Below, in pieces: positions 37,460 to 46,269 of a stretch of DNA of 64,000 nt; the first letter of the stretch is position 1; the number at the start of each line of letters is the position of its first letter. The stretch comes from Actinokineospora auranticolor (GTDB lineage: Bacteria; Actinomycetota; Actinomycetes; Mycobacteriales; Pseudonocardiaceae), in assembly GCF_002934265.1 (NCBI RefSeq), contig NZ_PTIX01000025.1, forward strand, positions 43,136 through 107,135. Direction: 5' to 3'. The position numbers were made by a program, and so were the translations under genes. The notes below the pieces were generated by a model. It did no database searches and was not told the DNA's origin. It saw only the letters and a list, made by a program, of their open reading frames with translations.

Positions 37460-40174
37460 ATGATCGATCGAGACACCGTTCCCCCCGAGGTGGCTGTGGC
37501 CGCCGAACCGACCGCGCGACTGGGCGAGCACTTCGTGGTGCGCGTCGCGGGTCTGCCGCTGGCCGCGCTGCGCGACCTGCGGTGCCCGACGAGCAGGCGG
37601 TGGGTCGACGCCGTGCTGCGCGCCGAGGAGGACCTGACCGCCGAGGGGCGGGAGCTCAGCGACGCGGTGCACGACGTGGTGCACGCCGCCGACGACGGCA
37701 CTCGCCGCGCGCTGCTGCGCCTCCGCAGGGACCTGTTCAACAACCGCGTCCCGGTCGGCGACCCGGGCGCGGTGGTCGGGTCGCTGGACCCCGCCCTGGG
37801 CGACCGGGTGGCGCACTGGACGCGGCGCAGGCGGGCGCTGGTCGACCTGCTCGCCGCGGGCACCCGACCGGTCGCCGCCGACCTGGCCAGGTCCCGGACC
37901 GCGCTGCGCGCGCTGGCGACCGAGCCGCGCCTGCGCGCCGGGATGCTGCTGGCCTCACCGACCCTGGACGGCCAGCTCGACGGCTACCTGGCCGACCGAC
38001 CCGGGAAGCCGGACAAGCGGACCCGGCGGATCGAGCGGTCGCTGCTGTCGTACCTGTACCGGTCGGCGGCGAAGACCAGCCCGTTCAGCACGTTCACCGG
38101 GGTCGCGCTCGGCCGGTTCGACACCGGCCCGCGCACCGGCCGGTCCCTGCCCGCGGGCGAGGACTGGGTGGGCCACGTCCGGCTGAACGTGGTGGTGCTG
38201 GCCCGGCTGACCGACCTGCTGCTCGCCGACCCGGACCGCCGCGGCGACCTGCCGGTGGCCCCCACCCCGGACTTCGCCCGCGACCCCGACCGGGTCCGGT
38301 ACGTGCGGCGTTGGGTGACCACGGGCGACGCCGACGCGGCCGTCACCTTCGACGCGGTGTCGGACAAGCTGTTCTACCTGCGCCGGAGCGGCGCGTTGGA
38401 CCGGCTGCTCGGCGTGTTCGCGCAGGCGACCGGCCCGCACCGCTACCGGGACCTGGTGGCCTGGCTGGCCGAGGACCTCGGCGTTCCGGCCGACGAGTGC
38501 GACCGCTACCTCGACGCGCTGGTGCGGCTGGGGCTGCTGCGGGTGCCGGTGCTCGACACCGACGCGCACACCGCCGACCCGCTGGCCCGCTTCCGCGACG
38601 CGCTGGTGGCGGTCGACCGGCCGTGGGCTCGCGAGTTGGCCGACGCGCTCGGCGGGCCCGCCGAGCACCTGCGGCGGTTCCCCGGCGCCGGTGTCGAGCT
38701 GCGCCGCGAGCTGCTGGCGGCGCTGCGCCGGGACCTGCGGGCGGTGCTCGACGGGCTGGGCGGCGAGCGGGTCGGGCTGCCGCGGACCGTGGTGTACGAG
38801 GACGTCCGGGCGGGCGCGCCCGCCACCGCGCGGGCGGACTGGGCCGAGCTCGTCGAGGAGCCGCTGCGGCAGCTGCGCAGGCTCCTGCCCGCGTTCGACC
38901 TGGTGGTGGCGCAGCGGCTGACGCTGCTGGGGTACTTCGTGGCCCGACACGGCCGGGGCGGTCGGTGCGCGGACGTGCTGGGCCTGGTGCACGAGTTCCA
39001 CGAGGACTTCTACAACCAGTACACCCGCTTCGCCGCCGCGCGGCAGGCCTTCGACGCCGACGGCGAGTACGTCCCCGAGACCAACTGGCTCGGACTGCCC
39101 GCGCTGGTCGCGCTGGACTCGGCGCGCCGGGTGTTCACCGCGCGGATCCGGGCGCTGGCCGACGCGGCGGGCCCGGGCGCGGTCGAGGTCGAGCTGGACG
39201 GCGACCTCGTCGACGCGGTGGCCGCGGCGCTGCCCCCGACCGGCGTGGACTTCCAGCCCTACAGCCACTTCCTGCAGGTGGCCGAGCGCGGGCCGGGGAC
39301 GGTGGCGGTGGTCAACCAGTCCTACGGCGGCCTGTTCTTCCCGTTCAGCCGGTTCACCCACTGCTTCCCCGACGACGACCTCGCCGGGACCCTGCTGCGG
39401 ACCGCGCGGCGGCTGCAACCGCCGGGCGCGGTGTTCGCGGAGGTGACCGGCGGTCAGGTGACGACGAACCTCAACCTGCACGGGCGGCTCACGCCGTACC
39501 AGATCGTGGTGCCCGGCGAGGTGAGCACGGTCGACGCGGAGCACCGCATCCCGTTGGCGGACCTCGTGGTCGCGCACGACGCCGAGGCGGACCGGCTGGT
39601 GCTGCGGTCGAACCGGCTGGGCCGGGAGGTGATCCCGGTGTACCTGGGCTACCTGGTGCCGCTGGCGCTGCCGGAGATCGCGCGGACCCTGCTGCTGCTC
39701 TCCCCCGCGTCGCTGGCCCGCCTGGACCCCTGGGGCGGGGTGCCCGCGACCGCGGTCGACGGGGTCGCCCGCCGGCCGCGGCTGCGGCTGGGTCCGCTCG
39801 TGCTGGCCCGCCGCGCGTGGGAGACCACGGCCGGGGCGCTGCCGCTGCGCGCCCCCGGAGCGGGCGACCCGGAGTGGCTGCTCGCCTGGCACCGCTGGCG
39901 GCGCGCGCACGGCGTGCCGGAACGGGTGTTCGCCACCGTGACCGGCGCGAGCGCGCGCGGCCCGGTCACGTCGAAGCCGCAGTACGTCGACTTCGACAGC
40001 CAGTTGTCGCTGCTGGCACTGGAAGCGCTGATCACCGACCCGGGCGACCGGGTGGTGCTGACCGAGGCGCTGCCCGACGCGGACGAGACGCACGTGGTCT
40101 CCGCGCGCGGCGGCCACGTCGCGGAGATCGCCGTGGAGACGCACCCGATCCACCGCGAGGAGGGGGACCGATGA
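37460..40174 (+). CDS. LanB-type dehydratase, glutamylation domain
   Basis: A 904-residue protein of the lantibiotic dehydratase N-terminal family. In split LanB systems this part transfers glutamate from glutamyl-tRNA to Ser/Thr side chains. The family block SLLSYLYRSAAKTSPFSTFTGVALG is near residue 210, and YSHFLQVAERGPGTVAVVNQSYGG lies further on. The size equals stand-alone glutamylation proteins of goadsporin and thiopeptide clusters. The ATG is 4 nt after the SagB stop and there is no strong ribosome site, so translation is probably coupled. Confidence 0.92.
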   Translation: MIDRDTVPPEVAVAAEPTARLGEHFVVRVAGLPLAALRDLRCPTSRRWVDAVLRAEEDLTAEGRELSDAVHDVVHAADDGTRRALLRLRRDLFNNRVPVGDPGAVVGSLDPALGDRVAHWTRRRRALVDLLAAGTRPVAADLARSRTALRALATEPRLRAGMLLASPTLDGQLDGYLADRPGKPDKRTRRIERSLLSYLYRSAAKTSPFSTFTGVALGRFDTGPRTGRSLPAGEDWVGHVRLNVVVLARLTDLLLADPDRRGDLPVAPTPDFARDPDRVRYVRRWVTTGDADAAVTFDAVSDKLFYLRRSGALDRLLGVFAQATGPHRYRDLVAWLAEDLGVPADECDRYLDALVRLGLLRVPVLDTDAHTADPLARFRDALVAVDRPWARELADALGGPAEHLRRFPGAGVELRRELLAALRRDLRAVLDGLGGERVGLPRTVVYEDVRAGAPATARADWAELVEEPLRQLRRLLPAFDLVVAQRLTLLGYFVARHGRGGRCADVLGLVHEFHEDFYNQYTRFAAARQAFDADGEYVPETNWLGLPALVALDSARRVFTARIRALADAAGPGAVEVELDGDLVDAVAAALPPTGVDFQPYSHFLQVAERGPGTVAVVNQSYGGLFFPFSRFTHCFPDDDLAGTLLRTARRLQPPGAVFAEVTGGQVTTNLNLHGRLTPYQIVVPGEVSTVDAEHRIPLADLVVAHDAEADRLVLRSNRLGREVIPVYLGYLVPLALPEIARTLLLLSPASLARLDPWGGVPATAVDGVARRPRLRLGPLVLARRAWETTAGALPLRAPGAGDPEWLLAWHRWRRAHGVPERVFATVTGASARGPVTSKPQYVDFDSQLSLLALEALITDPGDRVVLTEALPDADETHVVSARGGHVAEIAVETHPIHREEGDR

Positions 40175-41208
40175 CCACCGCCGCCGAACAACCCGGGCCG
40201 TGGCAGGCGCTGCACGTGTTCTACGCCGCCAACCCCCGGCCGCTGCTGCTCAACTGCGTGCGGCCGCTGTTCGCCGAGTTGGCCGCGGACGGGCTGTCGA
40301 CCGGGCACTTCTTCATCAACTACTGGTTGGAGGGGCCGCACGTGCGGGTCCGGGTGCGGCCCGCGTCCGACGCGGCGGTCGAACCGGTGCGGACGCGGAT
40401 GGCCGAGGCGGTGTCGGCGTTCCTGCGCGCCCGACCCGCGCTGTACGAGGTCGACAGCGGGTTCCTGCACGAGTTGTACGACACGCTGTTCGCCCTCGAG
40501 TTCTCCGGTGCCGAGCGGGCGCGGTTCACCGGGCCCGACGGGCGGATGGTACTGCGGCCCAACAACAGCCACAGCTTCGAGCCGTACGAGCCGGAGTACG
40601 GCAAGTACGGCGGACTGGCGGGGGTCGACCTCGCGGAGTGGCACTTCCGGCACTCCACCGACCTGGTGATCGACGCGCTGGCCGGGATGAACCTGCACCT
40701 GCGGTCGGTCCAGCTGGGGCTGTGCGCCCAGCTGATGCTGGTGCTGGCGGGCACGTTCCTGCCCGACCGCGGCGAACTCGCCGAGTACTTCGACCGCTAC
40801 CACGTGTTCTGGCACCGGGCGTTCGCGGGGACGGACCTGATCGGCACCGACGAGTACGCCCGCGCCTACGACCGCAGCGCGGAGGCCCTGCCCGCGCGGT
40901 CCGCGCGGGTGCTCGACGCGCTCACCGGGGACCGCGCCGACCGGCTGCCCGCGCCGCTGGACACCTGGGCCGCGCACGCCCGGCGGCTGCGCGCGGCGGT
41001 GGTCTCGGCGGCCGTGCGGGGCGCGCTGGAGTTCCGGTCGTGGGACGGCACCGCCGACGAGGTGGTGACCGACCCGGCCGACGCCCTGCAGCGGCTGCTG
41101 TCGCCGTACCTGCACATGACCAACAACCGGCTCAACGCCACCATCCGCGACGAGGCGTACCTGTCGTACGCGCTGGCGCGGGCGGTGCGGGTGGGGAGCG
41201 CGGTGTGA
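40171..41208 (+). CDS. Thiopeptide-type biosynthesis protein (LanB elimination domain)
   Basis: A 345-residue SpaB-C-terminal-like protein. Family-like blocks are WQALHVFYAANPRPLLLNCVRPL, FFINYWLEGPHVRVRVRP, EPYEPEYGKYGG and LSPYLHMTNNRLNATIRDEA. In split systems this fold either eliminates glutamate to give dehydroalanine/dehydrobutyrine or acts as a [4+2] pyridine synthase. As only one copy is present and it sits next to the glutamylation gene (ATGA overlap), elimination is the likelier role. Confidence 0.88.
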   Translation: MTTAAEQPGPWQALHVFYAANPRPLLLNCVRPLFAELAADGLSTGHFFINYWLEGPHVRVRVRPASDAAVEPVRTRMAEAVSAFLRARPALYEVDSGFLHELYDTLFALEFSGAERARFTGPDGRMVLRPNNSHSFEPYEPEYGKYGGLAGVDLAEWHFRHSTDLVIDALAGMNLHLRSVQLGLCAQLMLVLAGTFLPDRGELAEYFDRYHVFWHRAFAGTDLIGTDEYARAYDRSAEALPARSARVLDALTGDRADRLPAPLDTWAAHARRLRAAVVSAAVRGALEFRSWDGTADEVVTDPADALQRLLSPYLHMTNNRLNATIRDEAYLSYALARAVRVGSAV

Positions 41209-42440
41209 CCGCCGCCGCCTTCCTCGACGCCCGGCCCGCGCTGCGGGCGGGCACGGAGCTGAGCCCGGCGCTGATCCGGGGTCCGGTGGTGGTGCACCTG
41301 ATCCGGCACCCGGACGGCGAGCGGAGCTTCGAGGTGGGGCCGAAGGAGCACTTCCTGATCAGCAGGCTGGACGGGACGCGCACGCTGGCCGAGATCGGCG
41401 CCGAGTACGCGCGGCGGTTCGAGCGCAGGCTCGACCCGGTGGGCTGGACCCAGCTGCTGCGCCTGCTCGGTGCCCGCGAGTTGTTGGCGGGTCAGGGAAG
41501 CGCGGTCGCGGTGGACCGGTCCACCCGGACCGAGGCGCGGTCGACGGTGTTGCGCGGCAAGGTACTGCTGGTGCGGGACCCGGACGTGTTCGTCGGCCGG
41601 GTCCTGCGGTTGCTCGGCCCGCTGCTGCGCCCGTGGGTCGCGGTGCCGCTGCTGCTGGCGGCGGTGGCCGCGCAGGTCGTGCTCGCCACCCGGGTGCCCG
41701 AGCTCGTCGCGGACACCGGTGCCGTGTTCGGCAGGCCCCTCGACCTGGTGCTGGTCGTGGTCCTGCTGTGGTTCGCGGTCACCGCGCACGAGATCGGGCA
41801 CGGGGTGGTGGCACACGCGCGCGGCGGTCGGGTCGGGGAGATCGGGCTGAAGTGGCGGTTGCCGGTGGCCATCATGTACTGCCGCGTGGACAACTACCTC
41901 TTCCTCCTCCGCCGCCGCGACCGCGTGCTGGCCGCCGCGGCCGGGCCCGCGGTGAACCTGGTGCTGCTGCTACCGTTCGTCGTGGCCTGGTGCGCGCAGC
42001 CCACCGGATCACCGACGCGGCAGGCGTTGTCGGCGTTGCTGCTACTCGGTAGCCTCCAGGGGTTGAGCAACCTGGTCCCACTGCCCCCGCTCGACGGCTA
42101 CAAGATGGTCAGCCACGCGCTGGGGATGATCGACCTCGCGGCGGAGAGCGCCCGGTTCCTCGGGTCGCTTGCCCGGCGCGGGCGGTCGGTGGCGCACTAC
42201 CCCCGGGCGAGCCGGGGCGCCTACGCCGCCTACGGCGTCGGGGCGGTGCTGGTGGTGGGCGGGTTGGGCGTGGGGCTCGTGGTGGTCAGCCACCTGCTGT
42301 GGGGACAACGGATCGGGGCGCTCGCCGTCGCCGTTCCCGTTGCGCTGCTGCTGTTCCTGCTCGCGGGTTCGATCACGCGGTGGGTCAGGGCGCGGCGGGC
42401 GGGCGCGGCGCGCCCCAGTGGACCGAGGGGGAACGGATGA
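41205..42440 (+). CDS. M50-family membrane metalloprotease with PqqD-like N-terminal domain
   Basis: A 411-residue protein. The first ~90 residues (GPKEHFLISRLDGTRTLAEIGAEY ... GWTQLLRLLGARELL) resemble PqqD-like recognition domains. The rest is a multi-spanning site-2-type protease with HEIGH (about 194-198) and a second metal site region NLVPLPPLDGYKM (about 288). It is a good candidate for removing the precursor leader at or in the membrane, before export by the adjacent ABC transporter. GTG start overlapping the previous stop. Class secure, role inferred. Confidence 0.85.
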   Translation: MTAAAFLDARPALRAGTELSPALIRGPVVVHLIRHPDGERSFEVGPKEHFLISRLDGTRTLAEIGAEYARRFERRLDPVGWTQLLRLLGARELLAGQGSAVAVDRSTRTEARSTVLRGKVLLVRDPDVFVGRVLRLLGPLLRPWVAVPLLLAAVAAQVVLATRVPELVADTGAVFGRPLDLVLVVVLLWFAVTAHEIGHGVVAHARGGRVGEIGLKWRLPVAIMYCRVDNYLFLLRRRDRVLAAAAGPAVNLVLLLPFVVAWCAQPTGSPTRQALSALLLLGSLQGLSNLVPLPPLDGYKMVSHALGMIDLAAESARFLGSLARRGRSVAHYPRASRGAYAAYGVGAVLVVGGLGVGLVVVSHLLWGQRIGALAVAVPVALLLFLLAGSITRWVRARRAGAARPSGPRGNG

Positions 42441-43354
42441 GCGGACCGGCGGAGCCGGACGCGGCGTTGGTGCTGTCGGACGTGCGCAAGCGGTACGGCA
42501 CGGTGCGCGCGGTCGACGGGATCTCGCTGCGGGTGCGGCGGGGTGAGTTCTTCGGCGTGCTCGGCCCCAACGGGGCGGGCAAGACGACGCTGATCGAGAT
42601 CATGGAGGGGCTGCGGGTCGCGGACTCGGGCGCCGTGTCGGTGCTCGGGCACCCGCCGGTGCCCCGGGACGTGGCGTTGCTGCCCCGGTTGGGCGTGCAG
42701 ACGCAGAAGTCGGCGTTCTTCGCCCGGTTGACCGCGCGGGAGCACCTGGAGACGGTGGCGCGGCTCTACGGCGTGCCCGCGGCGCGGGCCGCGGACCACG
42801 GGCTGGCGCTGGTCGGCCTGACCGAGCACGCGGACCGGCGGGTGGAGAAGCTCTCCGGCGGCCAGCGGCAGCGGTTGGCGATCGCGTCCGCGCTGGCGCA
42901 CGAGCCGGAACTGATCTTCCTGGACGAGCCGACCGCGGCGCTGGACCCGCAGGCCCGCCGGGACCTGTGGCGGGTGCTGCGCGAGTTGAAGGGCGCGGGC
43001 CGCACCATCGTCTACACCACCCACCACCTCGACGAGGCCGAGGCGCTGTGCGACCGGGTGGCGATCGTCGTGGCGGGCCGGGTGGTGGCCTTGGACACGC
43101 CGGTGAACCTCGTGGGCGGCGCGGGACTGCCGACCAGGGTGCTGGTGCCGGAGGACCGGATCACACCGGAGCGGGCGGCGGGCATCGACGGCGTGGACCG
43201 GGTGTCGGTCAGCGGTGGCGCGGTGGTGCTGGAAACCATGGCCACGGCGCGGGTGCTGTCCGCGCTGGACGACCTGATCGGGCTGGCGGGCGTGCAGACG
43301 CGCACCGCTGACCTGGAGGACGTGTACCTGCGGCTGACCGGGGCGGAGGCCTGA
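42437..43354 (+). CDS. ABC transporter ATP-binding protein (RiPP export/immunity)
   Basis: A 305-residue DrrA-type ATPase with Walker A GPNGAGKTT, signature LSGGQRQRLAIASAL and Walker B LIFLDEPTAALDPQ. A C-terminal extension of about 80 residues is typical of multidrug/antibiotic exporters. Its ATG overlaps the protease stop and its stop overlaps the permease start. With the permease it probably exports the mature peptide and gives self-protection. Confidence 0.93.
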   Translation: MSGPAEPDAALVLSDVRKRYGTVRAVDGISLRVRRGEFFGVLGPNGAGKTTLIEIMEGLRVADSGAVSVLGHPPVPRDVALLPRLGVQTQKSAFFARLTAREHLETVARLYGVPAARAADHGLALVGLTEHADRRVEKLSGGQRQRLAIASALAHEPELIFLDEPTAALDPQARRDLWRVLRELKGAGRTIVYTTHHLDEAEALCDRVAIVVAGRVVALDTPVNLVGGAGLPTRVLVPEDRITPERAAGIDGVDRVSVSGGAVVLETMATARVLSALDDLIGLAGVQTRTADLEDVYLRLTGAEA

Positions 43355-44109
43355 TGCGCGGGTACGGCGCGCTGACCGGCGCGGGGATCCGCGCCGCGGG
43401 GCGGGATCTGACGACGGTGTTCTTCACCTTCGCGTTCCCCCTGGTGTTCCTCGTGGTGTTCGGCGTGATCTTCTCGGGCCAGCGGGTCGAGGAGACCGGA
43501 CGCGGCTACATCGACTACATCGCCCCCGGGGTGCTGTCCTGGGGTGTGGCGAACGCGGCGGTGTTCGGGGTGGCGTTCACCCTGATGCAGTGGCGCAACG
43601 ACGACATCCTGCGGCTGATCCGGATGACCCCGACGCCGCTGCTGTCGGTGCTGGCCTCCCGGTACGCGCTGGCCGTGGTGATGGGCCTGCTGCAGACGCT
43701 GCTGTTCGTCGGCGTGGCGCTGCTGCCGTTCCTGGGGCTGCGGTTGGCCGGGTCCTGGCCGCTGCTGATCCCGTTGCTGCTGCTGGCGATCGTGGCCTTC
43801 CTGGCGATCGGGATGATCGTCGGGTCGGTGGCGAACACGCCGGAGGGTGTGGCGGCGGTGGCCAACTGCGTGATGCTGCCGATGGCGTTCGTCTCGGGGT
43901 CGTTCTTCCCGGTGGACATGATGCCGCCGTGGCTGGCCGCGATCTCGCGGGCGCTGCCCCTGCGCTACCTCAACGACGGCGCCGCCGCGTCGCTGGCGGG
44001 CCGGGGCGACCTCACCGAGGTGGCCGTGGCCGCCGCCGCGCTCGGCGGCTTCTCCCTGCTGTTCGCCGCCGTGGCCCTGCGCGTGTTCCGCTGGAGCAAC
44101 GACACATGA
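43354..44109 (+). CDS. ABC-2 type permease (RiPP export/immunity)
   Basis: A 251-residue membrane protein with about six transmembrane segments. FFTFAFPLVFLVVFGVIFSG, FLAIGMIVGSVANTPEGV and PMAFVSGSFFPVDMMPPWLAAIS are typical ABC-2/DrrB-like blocks. It overlaps both neighbours by start/stop sharing, so it is within the same operon as the modification enzymes. Confidence 0.92.
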   Translation: MRGYGALTGAGIRAAGRDLTTVFFTFAFPLVFLVVFGVIFSGQRVEETGRGYIDYIAPGVLSWGVANAAVFGVAFTLMQWRNDDILRLIRMTPTPLLSVLASRYALAVVMGLLQTLLFVGVALLPFLGLRLAGSWPLLIPLLLLAIVAFLAIGMIVGSVANTPEGVAAVANCVMLPMAFVSGSFFPVDMMPPWLAAISRALPLRYLNDGAAASLAGRGDLTEVAVAAAALGGFSLLFAAVALRVFRWSNDT

Positions 44110-45956
44110 CGACCACGACACCGGCGCCCGCCCCGCTCGCGCGGGCCCGGCGCCTGCTCCAGCGCGCCCTCGGCACCCGGCACGCGGCGGACCCGGTCGG
44201 CCCGGCTCCGGTGGTGACCGCGTTGGGCGTGCGGAACGCGACGGCTTTGGAGACCGCCGCGGTGGCGGCGGTGGCGGCGGCGAACGTGCACCTGACCGGT
44301 GACTCCGTACTGGTCGGACCGCGGGGCGCGGGCTGTGGGCTGTGCCTGGCGATCCGGTGGCAGCGGCTGCGGACGCGCGCGGAGCGGGAGGCCGTCGAGA
44401 CGGGTCATGGCGTGCGGGGCGGTGCCGAATGGCCGCTGCTGCCCGAGTACGTCGTCGACGCCGTCTGGGCGTTGTACCGGCGCGGGTACGGTGAGCCCGA
44501 TACCGGGACGTCCCGGGTATCGCGGCTCGCACTGTCCACTTTGGCCGTCCATACGGTGTCCCTGCTGCCCGAGCCGCTGTGCCCGCACTGCGGACCGACG
44601 TCGGGCGGGTGGCCGGACTACCGGCTGCGCCCACGGGTGAAACCGGACCGGGACACCTTCCGACTGCGGGAACCGGGGTCGTACGCCCTGCCCGCGAACT
44701 CGTTGGCCAACCCGGTGTGCGGCGTGCTGGGGCCGGTGGTGTCGTTGGACGTGACGTCGCCGACGACGGCGCCCGCCGCGGGAACCGCGTTGGTGCGCGG
44801 GTACGCGGGCCTCAACGAGGTGTCCTGGAGCGGGCAGGCGGACTCGTACGGGCTCAGCCGGGACCTGGCGTTCCTGGAGGGCCTGGAGCGCTACGCGGGC
44901 ACGCACCGGCGGTGGCGCGACGGGCTGGTGGTCGCCGCGTACGACGACCTGGGCGCGGATGCGCTCGACCCGCGGACGTGCGGGGTGTACTCGGACGAGA
45001 CCTACGCGACCGACCCGATGGTCGCGCCGTTCGACCCGGCGCGGGAGATCCCCTGGGAGCGCGGGTACTCGCTGCGCGACGAGCGGCCGGTGCTGGTGCC
45101 GTCGCGGTTGAGCCACTACAGCGCGGGCAGCGCGGCGGACAACTTCGTGTTCGAGTGCTCCAACGGCTGCGCGATCGGCGGGAGCCTGGAGGAGGCGGTC
45201 CTCGCCGGGCTGCTGGAACTGCTGGAGCGCGACGCGTTCCTGCTGTCCTGGTACGGCAACGCGCCCGTGATCGAACTGGACCTGTCGAGCGCGCGCGGCA
45301 CGGCGGTGCGGGCGATGGTGCGGCGCGCGGCGCTGCACGGCTACGACGTGCACGCGTTCGACACCCGCAGCGACCTGCCGGTGCCGGTGGTGACCGGGCT
45401 GGCGGTCCGGCGCGACGGCGGGCCGGGCGCGCTGTCCTTCGCGGCGGGGGCGAGCCTGGACCCGGAGACCGCGTTGGAGGCCGCGCTGTCGGAAGTGCTG
45501 ACCTACATCCCGCACCTACCGCGCCAGGTAACGGAGTACGCCGACGAACTGCGCGAGATGTCGGTGGACTACTCGAAGGTCGTCACGCTGCCCGACCACG
45601 CGCGGCTGCACGGGTTGCCGAGCATGCTGGGTCATTCCCGCACGTACCTGGAGCCGGTGGCGACGCTGGCGGTGGCCGAGGCCTACCGGGACTGGGCCGC
45701 GCTGCGGCCGGGGGCGCTCGACCTGGTCGAGGACATCCGGTTCGTGCTCGGGTTGTTGGCGGAGGCCGGGTTCGACGTGGTCGTAGTGGACCAGACCACG
45801 CCGGAACAGCTGGGACTGGGGCTGCGCACGGTGTGCGTGATCGTGCCCGGGCTGCTGCCGATCGACTTCGGCTGGGCCCGCCAGCGCGCGCTGACGATGC
45901 CCCGCCTGCGCGCCGCGGCCCGGGAGATCCGCCGCGTGCCGCACCCGTTCCCCTGA
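44106..45956 (+). CDS. YcaO cyclodehydratase (second)
   Basis: A 616-residue paralogue of the enzyme at 34011-35888, with the same layout. The N-terminal domain has CGLC and CPHC cysteine pairs. The YcaO core shows FLEGLERYAG and CSNGCAIGGSLEEAVLAG followed by ELLERDAFLLSWYG, and the tail is VPHPFP. All ATP-binding acidic segments are kept, so it should be active. It is the last gene of the operon, separated from the first YcaO by seven genes. One copy may act on Cys and the other on Ser/Thr, but that is conjecture. Confidence 0.92.
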   Translation: MTTTTPAPAPLARARRLLQRALGTRHAADPVGPAPVVTALGVRNATALETAAVAAVAAANVHLTGDSVLVGPRGAGCGLCLAIRWQRLRTRAEREAVETGHGVRGGAEWPLLPEYVVDAVWALYRRGYGEPDTGTSRVSRLALSTLAVHTVSLLPEPLCPHCGPTSGGWPDYRLRPRVKPDRDTFRLREPGSYALPANSLANPVCGVLGPVVSLDVTSPTTAPAAGTALVRGYAGLNEVSWSGQADSYGLSRDLAFLEGLERYAGTHRRWRDGLVVAAYDDLGADALDPRTCGVYSDETYATDPMVAPFDPAREIPWERGYSLRDERPVLVPSRLSHYSAGSAADNFVFECSNGCAIGGSLEEAVLAGLLELLERDAFLLSWYGNAPVIELDLSSARGTAVRAMVRRAALHGYDVHAFDTRSDLPVPVVTGLAVRRDGGPGALSFAAGASLDPETALEAALSEVLTYIPHLPRQVTEYADELREMSVDYSKVVTLPDHARLHGLPSMLGHSRTYLEPVATLAVAEAYRDWAALRPGALDLVEDIRFVLGLLAEAGFDVVVVDQTTPEQLGLGLRTVCVIVPGLLPIDFGWARQRALTMPRLRAAAREIRRVPHPFP

Positions 45957-45967
45957 CCCGCCGGTCG

Positions 45968-45996
45968 GTGGCCCGCCCGACGGGCGGGCGGGCCAC
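45968..45996. terminator. Bidirectional terminator between RiPP operon and precursor gene
   Basis: Perfect 12-bp stem, GTGGCCCGCCCG and CGGGCGGGCCAC with a 5-base loop, in the 46-bp gap between the converging second YcaO gene and precursor gene. It can serve both transcripts. Confidence 0.8.
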
Positions 45997-46002
45997 CCGC
46001 GC

Positions 46003-46179
46003 TCACGCGCTGCAGCTGGTGGTGCTGGTGGTGCTGCTGCAGGTGCTCGTGCTGCTGGAGCTGGTGCACGCGGCGAGCACGACGTCGTTGGTGTCGGCGT
46101 AGTCCGAGATCTCGAACGTCTCGGTCTCCAGCCGCAGGATCTCGTCGGCCAGCGAAGCCAACCCCTTGTGGTCGTTCAC
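46003..46179 (-). CDS. RiPP precursor peptide with Cys/Ser/Thr-only core
   Basis: A 58-residue peptide. The leader (residues 1-37) is acidic and amphipathic: EILRLETETFEISDYADTND then VVLAA, similar in style to thiopeptide/goadsporin-type leaders. After Ala37 come three blocks: CTSSSSTST (38-46), CSSTTSTTS (47-55) and CSA (56-58). Thus 20 of the last 21 residues are Cys, Ser or Thr and the cysteines are nine apart. GTG start at 46179 with GGGAGGA just upstream. It is convergent with the enzyme operon. The cleavage site is inferred from the Ala-Ala. Confidence 0.9.
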   Translation of the reverse strand: MNDHKGLASLADEILRLETETFEISDYADTNDVVLAACTSSSSTSTCSSTTSTTSCSA

Positions 46180-46269
46180 GGTTCCTCCCTCTGGTGGCGG
46201 TCCGGCGCCGTCGCCGGTCCCCTGCCGCCCATTCCAGCCCAACCCCACCCACAACCGGCTCTCACCGCG

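Noticed and set aside
37460..46179. Classification as a classical pyridine thiopeptide cluster
   Set aside because: Only one elimination/cyclase-type protein is visible and the putative core does not begin Ser-Cys; kept as an alternative only.
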